DNA from: Jiangella muralis
GTDB lineage: Bacteria; Actinomycetota; Actinomycetes; Jiangellales; Jiangellaceae
NCBI RefSeq assembly: GCF_001270745.1
Contig: NZ_KQ434752.1
Location: forward strand, 41,125-105,124
Length of the DNA stretch: 64,000 nt
Reading direction: 5' to 3'
Shown: piece by piece, positions 58,525-64,000 of the stretch
Layout of the letters: the number at the start of each line of letters is the position of its first letter
Numbering within the stretch: the stretch's first letter is position 1
Position numbers and translations under genes: made by a program
Notes under the pieces: model-generated
Database searches by the model: none
What the model was told of the DNA's origin: nothing
Seen by the model: only the letters and a program-made list of their open reading frames with translations

Positions 58525-59195
58525 CCGAGGACCGGCCCGTGATCCGCGAGGTTCCGCTGATCCGCGACCAGGTGTACCAGGTGCTGCTGACCAAGCTGAT
58601 CAACGGCGAGCTGACACCCGGCGACAAGATCACCGAGCGGGTCACGGCGCAGGAGCTGGGCATCAGCACGACGCCGGTGAAGGAGGCGCTGCGCCGGCTC
58701 GAGAACGAGGGGTTCGTGCGCACCATGCCACGCCGCGGCATCGTCGTCGGCGAGAACGCGCTGACCTCGTTCGAGCAGGTCATCACGGTGCGCGGGTGGC
58801 TGGAAGGGCTGGCCGCCCGGCTGTGCGCGGTGCGGGTGGCCGACGGCGACCTGACCGGCGTCGCCGCGCTGGCCGAGCCGCTGGAGCTGATGAAGGACCC
58901 GATCCTGCGCCCGGTCCCGGAGATCATCGAGATCAACGCCGCGTTCCACGACGCGATCCGGGACCTGTCCGGCAACCGCGTCATCGTCCAGTTCCTCGGC
59001 ACCCTGCTCGGGGTCGACGCCGCCGTGCGCGAGCGCGCGCTGCAGGACCCGGACGAGCTGCAGCGCGGCAACGCCGAGCACATCGACGTCGGCGACGCGA
59101 TCCTCGACGGCGACCCGGACCGCGCCGAGGCGCTGATGCGCAGCCACGTGCTGCGCTCCGGCGACCACACGCTGCACGCCAGGATCGGGTCGTGA
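58518..59195 (+). CDS. GntR-family (FCD) transcriptional regulator
   Basis: A 225-residue regulator. The winged helix is at about 8-75 (LIRDQVYQVLLTKLINGELTPGDKI, and LGISTTPVKEALRRLENEGFV); the FCD domain fills the rest (ITVRGWLEGLAARLCA, INAAFHDAIRDLSGN, AEHIDVGDAILDGD). It is not close to the 3607 protein in the recognition helix (STTPVKEAL versus SQRVVRDAL), so a different operator is expected. ATG 58518, or GTG 58521 with a GTGA overlap. It sits inside the operon it probably controls through the palindrome at 55076-55089. Confidence 0.87.
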   Translation: MVTEDRPVIREVPLIRDQVYQVLLTKLINGELTPGDKITERVTAQELGISTTPVKEALRRLENEGFVRTMPRRGIVVGENALTSFEQVITVRGWLEGLAARLCAVRVADGDLTGVAALAEPLELMKDPILRPVPEIIEINAAFHDAIRDLSGNRVIVQFLGTLLGVDAAVRERALQDPDELQRGNAEHIDVGDAILDGDPDRAEALMRSHVLRSGDHTLHARIGS

Positions 59196-59947
59196 CGGCG
59201 CTGCTGGCCGAGCTGACCCGGACCGCGGTCGCACGGCGGGCGCCGGACGCCGTCGCCGTCGTGCCGGTCGGGGCGTGCGAGCAGCACGGGCCGCACCTGC
59301 CGCTGAGCACCGACCTCATGGTGGCCGAGCACCTGGCCCGCGACGCGGCGGATCGGCTGGCGGGGTCGGTGGACGTCGTCGTGGCGCCGGGCGTCGCCGT
59401 CGGGTACTCGCCGCACCACGTGCCGATCGGCGCGACGCTGACCGCGGGGGTGGGCACGCTGCTGGCCCAGCTGCGCGACACCTGCGCCGGGCTGGCGGCG
59501 GCCGGGTTCGGCCGGATCTTCCTGCTCAACGGGCACGGCGGCAACGCCGAGCTGATCGTCGTCGCCGCCAGGGAGGCCGGGCAGGCGCTGCGGGTGCCGG
59601 TCGGCGCCGGGTCGTACTGGGTGATGGCGTGGGACGATCTGGTCGCGGCCGGCGCGCAGGACCACGGCCGGCTGCCCGGCCACGCCGGCGCGTTCGAGAC
59701 GTCGCTGGTGCTGGCGCTGCGCCCGGACCTCGTCGACGACCCGCCGCACCGGCCGGGCGCCCCGTTCGCGCGCAACCCGGCCGGCTACTGGGGCCGCTAC
59801 CACGTGGAACGGCCCGACGCGATGGCCCAGGGCGACGGCTGCTCCGACGACCCGTCGGCCGGCACCGCCGACGACGGCCGCCGCTACCTCGACGCCGCCG
59901 CGGGCGCCGTCGCCGCGGCGCTGCGTGAGTTCGCAGGACAAGTCTGA
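59192..59947 (+). CDS. Creatininase-family amidohydrolase
   Basis: A 251-residue protein with the family motifs intact: VPVGACEQHGPHLPLSTDLMVAE (Glu30, His32, Asp41 as metal ligands) and IFLLNGHGGNAELI. The family includes creatinine amidohydrolase, MftE-like peptidases and formamide hydrolases acting on cyclic amides. FETSLVLALRPDLV near the C-terminus supplies the last Glu. GTGA junction with the GntR gene; it is the last gene of the operon. It adds a third type of amide-cleaving enzyme to the window. Confidence 0.88.
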   Translation: MTALLAELTRTAVARRAPDAVAVVPVGACEQHGPHLPLSTDLMVAEHLARDAADRLAGSVDVVVAPGVAVGYSPHHVPIGATLTAGVGTLLAQLRDTCAGLAAAGFGRIFLLNGHGGNAELIVVAAREAGQALRVPVGAGSYWVMAWDDLVAAGAQDHGRLPGHAGAFETSLVLALRPDLVDDPPHRPGAPFARNPAGYWGRYHVERPDAMAQGDGCSDDPSAGTADDGRRYLDAAAGAVAAALREFAGQV

Positions 59948-59979
59948 GCCTGTCGCGGCCGTACCCCGTTCCGTAGCCT
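59936..59979 (+). promoter_or_regulatory. GGACAAGT-N28-CGTAGCCT promoter module E
   Basis: GGACAAGT (59936-59943, inside the end of the creatininase-family gene), exactly 28 bp, CGTAGCCT (59972-59979) with TAGCCT as -10, then 35 bp to the GTG at 60015. It is the most divergent of the five copies but keeps the spacing. No second octamer is seen upstream. Confidence 0.45.
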
Positions 59980-60014
59980 CGATCTCGACCGGACACCGCT
60001 CGATGGAGGATGCC

Positions 60015-61403
60015 GTGCAGGAGCACCCCGACTACCGCACGCTGGAGGAACGGCTCGCCGAGTGGCGCACCGAGATCCTCACCCGCATGGACCGCGCGGA
60101 CGAGCTGTCCGTGCTGCCGTCCTACCCGCGGGTGAACCTGGCCCGCGAGGCCGGCACCACGGTGCGCGTCGACAGCTACCTCGGCTCCGCCAATCCCGCC
60201 GACGCCGGCGCCGTCTACTACGACGTCACCGCGCCCGCGCCGGCCGGCGCCGTCCCGTTCGCGTCGGAGGACCCGGACCACCCGGTGCTGGCCGAGCTGC
60301 GCCGCCGCTTCCCGCTGGCCGACGTCGCCGGCGACGGCACCGACGTCGAGAAGGCGGTGCGGCTGCGCGACTGGATCAAGTCGCTGTTCCCGCACCACAT
60401 CCCGTACCGGATGCCGGAATGGAACGCGCTGCTCATCCTCGACCGCGGCTCCCGCGGCGTCGAGCACTTCATCTGCGTCCACTACTCGGTGGCGCTGGTG
60501 CAGAGCTGCCTCGCGCTGGGCATCCCGGCCCGGATGATCAACCTGCACCGCGGCATCTCCGACAGCTACCGCATCGGCGACGAGGCGGTCGCCGACCCGC
60601 CGGTCGACGAGCACGTCGTCGCCGAGATCTGGTCGTCCGAGCAGGGCGGCTGGGTGATGATGGACACCGACTTCGACGTCCACTACGAGCGCGACGGCCA
60701 GGCGCTGTCGGCGTGGGACATCCACCGGGCGTTCGCCGACGACGAGCTGGCCAAGATCGAGCCCCGGCGCGGCCCGCACTCGCTGTCGTTCAACGCCTAC
60801 GGCGAGCGGCTGCCCGACGAGGACGAGTTCTTCGCCGCGAAGCTGCCGGCCTACTACGCGCACATCACCGTGCTGATGCGCAACGACTTCCTCAGCGACA
60901 CCGACGGCCCGGTCACCATGGCGCACCCCGTCGACGGCACCGCGACGCCGATCCTGTGGCACCGCGGCTCGGACAACCGGCTGCAGCCGCACCTCATGGG
61001 CCCGGTCGTCGTCGCGCAGCCGTACACCGAGGTCACACCGGTGCTCACGGACGGCAACCGGCGCACCGGCTGGGCGTCGGCCGATGCCGCCGGCCCGCAC
61101 GCCGTCGAGGTCGCGCTGGCCGGGCCGCGGCTGCTCGGGCGCGCCGTCCTGCACTGGCCGGAGTACCGGCTGAGCTACCACAGCAGCGCGGTCTACCGGC
61201 TGGAGACCCGCGACGGCGACGACGGCGCCTGGGAGCCCTGGATCGACGTCACCGACGGCGCCGAGGCGCCCCACTCGGTGCACGACGCCCCCACCCGCCG
61301 CGCGACCCACGTCCGGGTGGTGCAGCCGGCCGGCGGCGGCTCGGCGGACTTCCCGGACCGGCTCTGGCTCACCCAGCTGGAGCTCTACGCGCCGCCGGCC
61401 TGA
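60015..61403 (+). CDS. Transglutaminase-like protein with C-terminal discoidin-like domain
   Basis: A 462-residue protein. The transglutaminase-like core has the Cys-His-Asp triad: Cys154 in EHFICVHYSVALVQSCLALGIPARMI, His200 in VDEHVVAEIW and Asp217 in GWVMMDTDF. Residues about 340-460 form a beta-rich domain resembling F5/8 type C (TDGNRRTGWASADAAGPHAVEV, LGRAVLHWPEYRL). No signal peptide. I choose GTG 60015, with GGAGG 4 nt upstream; an ATG at 60003 would add four residues. Bacterial members are mostly Cys proteases or amidases; no substrate can be named. Promoter module E lies upstream. Confidence 0.78.
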   Translation: MQEHPDYRTLEERLAEWRTEILTRMDRADELSVLPSYPRVNLAREAGTTVRVDSYLGSANPADAGAVYYDVTAPAPAGAVPFASEDPDHPVLAELRRRFPLADVAGDGTDVEKAVRLRDWIKSLFPHHIPYRMPEWNALLILDRGSRGVEHFICVHYSVALVQSCLALGIPARMINLHRGISDSYRIGDEAVADPPVDEHVVAEIWSSEQGGWVMMDTDFDVHYERDGQALSAWDIHRAFADDELAKIEPRRGPHSLSFNAYGERLPDEDEFFAAKLPAYYAHITVLMRNDFLSDTDGPVTMAHPVDGTATPILWHRGSDNRLQPHLMGPVVVAQPYTEVTPVLTDGNRRTGWASADAAGPHAVEVALAGPRLLGRAVLHWPEYRLSYHSSAVYRLETRDGDDGAWEPWIDVTDGAEAPHSVHDAPTRRATHVRVVQPAGGGSADFPDRLWLTQLELYAPPA

Positions 61404-61407
61404 CCCT

Positions 61408-61461
61408 CATGATCATCAACCGGTGGCGACATCATGGCGTCGCCACCGGTTGATGATCATG
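61408..61461. terminator. Perfect 23-bp-stem bidirectional terminator
   Basis: An inverted repeat with 23 perfect base pairs (61408-61430 and 61439-61461) and an 8-nt loop, exactly between the convergent transglutaminase-like and PucR-type genes. The arms contain CATGATCATC and CCGGTGGCGAC. Confidence 0.8.
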
Positions 61462-61472
61462 AAAGGGATGGG

Positions 61473-63122
61473 CTAGCCGTCGTCGTCGCCGCCGAGGACG
61501 GACCAGCCGCGGACGGCGACGTGCAGGTTGAGGCGGATGTCGGGGTCGCCGAGGTCGAGGCCGGTGAGGTCGCGGATGCGCTGCAGCCGGTAGCGCAGCG
61601 TGCTGCGGTGGATGATCAGCGCGGCCGCGGTCTCGTCGTAGCTGCCGCCGTGGTCCAGGTACGTGCGCAGCGTCCGGGTCAGCTCGCTGTGGCTCTCGGC
61701 GTCGTAGCGCAGCAGCGCGCCCAGCCACTCGTCGACGTAGCGTTCGAGGTCGCCGCTGCCGGCGCCGGTCCCGAGGATGCGGTACAGGCCCAGTTCGTCG
61801 TCGACGGTGACGCCGTCGCGCTGGCGGCCACCGGCCCGCACGGCGTAGGCCCGCTGCGCGTCGCGCCACGACTGCGCGAGCCCGGCCGGCCCGTCCGCCG
61901 GGCGCCCCACCCCGACGGCCACCTCGGCGGCGCCGAGGCGCTGCGAGATCGACGCGTGCAGCCGCTCCCACGTCGCCGCGGCGGCCACGCGCGGCGGGTC
62001 CGGCGTCAGCAGCACGACGTGGTCGGCGCGGCGTCCGAGCAGGGCCGGCAGCCCGAGCCCGGCGACGGCCCGCTCGACGGCCGCCGTCAGCGCGTCGCCG
62101 GCCGGCGCCGCCGGGGAGCCGATGACGACGGCGCGGTGCGGCGGGCCGAGGTCGTAGCCCACGGCCTCGGCCCGGGCCAGCACGCCGGTCTCGTCGACGC
62201 CGTCGAGCAGGTCCTCGACGAGGTCGCGCCGCTGCTTCCCCTCCACTTCGGCCACCGCCTGGACGTGCGCCAGCTCGCCGGACAGCACCAGCGCGGCGTG
62301 CGTCAGCGCGAACCGGTCGCGCTCGCCCGCCATCCGGCCCGGGTCGACCAGCGCGATCGTGCCGAGCACCTCCTGCCGCGGCTGCGCGGCCGCGACCAGG
62401 CGGTCGCCGTCGCGGACCGGCAGCGGGCCGCGCAGGTCCGGCGCGCCGGCCTGCGCCGCGGGCGCCTCGGGCGGCTCGGCCAGGCCGGACCACGCGCGGG
62501 CCTGCCCGGACGCATCCTCGATGACCACCGGCAGGCCGGTGATCGCGTGCAGCGCCTCGGCGATGGCGCGGATGCGGTCCTCGGTGGCGTCGACGGCGGC
62601 ACGGGCCAGCGTCTCCTGAACGGCGACCTGCTGGCGCAGCTGCGCCTCGGCCCGGTGGAGGTCGCCGGTGGTCCGGCGCAGCCGGCGGCGCAGCGCGTCC
62701 TGGCCGAGCGCGACGGCGGTGTAGCGGGCCAGGCTGGCGAGCAGGAACCGGTCGTCGGTGCTGGGCGGCCGGTCACCGCCGACCACGAGGTGGCCCTGCG
62801 GGCCGTTCGCGGCGTGCATGGCGTACGCCCACGCCCAGCCGTGCCCCTTGGCGCCGACCCGGCCGCCGGCGGCGCGCAGGCCGCTGATCCCGGCGGCGGA
62901 CGCGTCGCCCGCCTTGCGTGGGACGGCCACCACCTCGCACGCGGTCCAGGAGCGGACGGCGCCGCGGGCCAGCTCGACGATCTGCGCCGCCGGCCGCCCG
63001 TCGGCCATCAGCAACGACAGGGCCAGCAGCTCACGCAGCCGCGCTGGGCCGCGCCGGGCCGCCGAGGTTCCCACGACAGGCGGCTGCGGCGCCCCACCCC
63101 GAGCGCTGCCGCTGTGCGACAT
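61473..63122 (-). CDS. PucR-family transcriptional regulator
   Basis: A 549-residue regulator. A GAF-like sensory region (about 40-160) and a helical segment (RRTTGDLHRAEAQLRQQVAVQETLARAAVD) precede a second sensory part (200-300) and a GGDEF-like/CdaR region (370-450). The C-terminus is the PucR-type helix-turn-helix: TLRTYLDHGGSYDETAAALIIHRSTLRYRLQRIRDLTGLDL. Such proteins activate purine, amino-acid or polyhydroxy-acid catabolism. The ATG at 63122 is chosen; a GTG at 63143 would add seven residues and neither has a good ribosome site. Whether it acts on the catabolic genes here is unknown. Confidence 0.85.
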   Translation of the reverse strand: MSHSGSARGGAPQPPVVGTSAARRGPARLRELLALSLLMADGRPAAQIVELARGAVRSWTACEVVAVPRKAGDASAAGISGLRAAGGRVGAKGHGWAWAYAMHAANGPQGHLVVGGDRPPSTDDRFLLASLARYTAVALGQDALRRRLRRTTGDLHRAEAQLRQQVAVQETLARAAVDATEDRIRAIAEALHAITGLPVVIEDASGQARAWSGLAEPPEAPAAQAGAPDLRGPLPVRDGDRLVAAAQPRQEVLGTIALVDPGRMAGERDRFALTHAALVLSGELAHVQAVAEVEGKQRRDLVEDLLDGVDETGVLARAEAVGYDLGPPHRAVVIGSPAAPAGDALTAAVERAVAGLGLPALLGRRADHVVLLTPDPPRVAAAATWERLHASISQRLGAAEVAVGVGRPADGPAGLAQSWRDAQRAYAVRAGGRQRDGVTVDDELGLYRILGTGAGSGDLERYVDEWLGALLRYDAESHSELTRTLRTYLDHGGSYDETAAALIIHRSTLRYRLQRIRDLTGLDLGDPDIRLNLHVAVRGWSVLGGDDDG

Positions 63123-63332
63123 CGTCCCAGTCTGCCCCGTCACGGGTCACATGTCAGGCCATTCGGCCGGGACACGCCCGGCAGACTGGTCCGTCCACCC
63201 CTCTCGACCTGCCAGGACGGTCCGCGCGGGCCCCTCTCGTCCCGTCAGGCCGAAGCCGTTTCCGCTGGTCGGTGACATCGTCGACAGCAGGACCAGCCGA
63301 TTTTCAGGTACGAGGCGACGGGGGCGGAGCCG

Positions 63333-64000
63333 ATGACCACGGACCAAGCGATGACCACGGGGCCCAAGACGGCCTGTGCCCTGCTGACCAGCAGCGGCAC
63401 GTTGCACGACTTCCTGACCGGCCTGGCCGGCAGCATCGCGCACGAACTGGGCGGCGGGGTGTCCTGCTCGGTGACGGTGCGGCGCGGGCCGCGACTGCCG
63501 GTGACGTCGGGCAGCAGCGACGCCGTCGCCGCGGCCCTGGAGGAGACGCAGTACATCACCCAGGAGGGGCCGACACTGCAGGCGGTCCAGACCGGCGAAC
63601 CGGTGACCGTGGAGTACCTGCCGGTCGACGTGCGCTGGCCGGAGCTGACGCTGCGCGGCGCCGCCGACGGCGTGGCGACGGTGTTCGCGGCGCCGGTCGA
63701 TGGCGACCTCGCGCCGCTCGGCGCCGTCACCGTCTACGCGCGGCGGGCGGAGGCGCTGGACGCCGCGGCCCGGGCCCGGACGGCGGAGCTGGCCGGTCGG
63801 CACGCCGACGCGTTGCACATCGCGCTGCGGATGTTCGAGTACGCGGCCCACGCCGAACACCTGCGCGTCGCGCTGACCTCGCGCTACGTCATCGACCAGG
63901 CGCTCGGGGTGCTGATGAGCAAGCACAGCTGCAACGCCCGTACGGCGTTCGAGGTGCTGCGCCGCCGCTCGCAGCGCGACAACGTCAAGCTGCGCAAGAT
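63333..64000 (+). CDS. GAF and ANTAR domain protein (3' end outside window)
   Basis: A frame open from the ATG at 63333 to the window end, 222 residues so far. Residues about 15-135 are a GAF domain (FLTGLAGSIAHELGGGVSCSVTV, YITQEGPTLQAVQTGEPVTVEYL). Residues from about 165 are the ANTAR RNA-binding domain (LTSRYVIDQALGVLMSKHSCNARTAFEVLRRRSQRDNVKLRK). ANTAR proteins bind paired hairpins in nascent RNA and prevent termination. It is divergent from the PucR gene across a 210-bp gap in which I see no clear motif. A second in-frame ATG at 63351 follows a short repeat of the first codons. Confidence 0.88.
   Translation, partial: MTTDQAMTTGPKTACALLTSSGTLHDFLTGLAGSIAHELGGGVSCSVTVRRGPRLPVTSGSSDAVAAALEETQYITQEGPTLQAVQTGEPVTVEYLPVDVRWPELTLRGAADGVATVFAAPVDGDLAPLGAVTVYARRAEALDAAARARTAELAGRHADALHIALRMFEYAAHAEHLRVALTSRYVIDQALGVLMSKHSCNARTAFEVLRRRSQRDNVKLRK

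Noticed and set aside
30247-59979. GGGCAA-N28 modules as promoters of an extracytoplasmic sigma factor
   Set aside because: Such factors need a -35 about 16-18 bp from -10; a 28-bp gap and a second upstream octamer fit an activator site better. No sigma-factor gene is in the window.
1-64000. Transposase, integrase, tRNA and rRNA genes
   Set aside because: I looked for DDE/tyrosine-recombinase motifs and for tRNA-like cloverleaf ends near the islet and repeats and saw none.

Overview
The window is a very GC-rich, densely packed actinobacterial chromosome segment with frequent GTG starts, 4-nt ATGA/GTGA gene overlaps, Tat and lipoprotein signals, and PucR, GAF-ANTAR, GntR-FCD and AraC regulators. 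The style resembles Jiangella-like or other soil actinomycetes, but nothing here fixes the genus. No rRNA, tRNA, CRISPR array or intact insertion sequence was seen. The window opens inside an MFS gene and closes inside a GAF-ANTAR gene.

Layout. (1) 1-6758: end of an MFS exporter; an N-acyl-D-amino-acid deacylase-like and D-galactonate-dehydratase-like pair; a divergent GntR/FadR-type regulator coupled to a cytosolic beta-propeller gene. (2) 6759-7801: about 1 kb without a convincing gene, with two inverted copies of a REP-like palindrome. (3) 7802-12186: two exported FG-GAP propeller proteins, then an array of hairpins. (4) 12435-21287: a nine-gene minus-strand operon (oligopeptide-type ABC importer, beta-hydroxyacid dehydrogenase, isochorismatase-like hydrolase, amidohydrolase, Gfo/Idh). 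(5) 21402-28903: DapA-family aldolase and DHA2 exporter, an AAC(3)-like acetyltransferase lying antisense to the exporter frame, and a dimethylformamidase-like / toroid lyase-like / enolase-superfamily operon. (6) 28909-41781: exported BNR-like protein, class III aminotransferase, then an eight-gene plus-strand operon (Gfo/Idh, sugar ABC importer, YetA/PcRGLX-like protein, double amidohydrolase, FAH-family hydrolase, nitrilase-family hydrolase). (7) 41775-43754: a lower-GC islet (gene debris, XRE plus ImmA/IrrE proteins, two small divergent genes). (8) 43868-54997: two large exported propellers, a second BNR-like protein, a polysaccharide-deacetylase-like protein, a DegT aminotransferase, an amidohydrolase and an AraC regulator with a GGDEF-like N-terminus. 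(9) 55117-61403: a six-gene plus-strand operon with its own GntR regulator, then a transglutaminase-like gene. (10) 61473-64000: PucR and GAF-ANTAR regulators.

How it seems to work. Surface or secreted propeller/BNR proteins and lyase-like enzymes would meet a polymer or decorated acid; two ABC systems import products; Gfo/Idh, enolase-superfamily, DapA-family, amidohydrolase (lactonase-type), FAH and beta-hydroxyacid dehydrogenase proteins look like sugar-acid or aromatic-acid catabolism, with amide/N-acyl hydrolases removing nitrogen groups. The substrate cannot be named from sequence.

The most novel signal is regulatory. Three motif families appear to divide the window into local regulons: (i) a 15-bp palindrome ACMTAGGWCYTAKGT-like at four control regions, probably for the GntR at 3607; (ii) a fixed module, GGGCAA-like octamer, exactly 28 bp, CNTANNNT -10, at five promoters, in two cases with a second octamer 20-21 bp upstream, as expected for an AraC-type activator such as the one at 53804; (iii) a TCTGATATACCAGA palindrome at the AraC / DapA-like divergent promoter, probably for the GntR at 58518. 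A second unusual signal is the pairing, twice, of an amidohydrolase that has lost all metal ligands with an intact one: once fused, once as adjacent genes.
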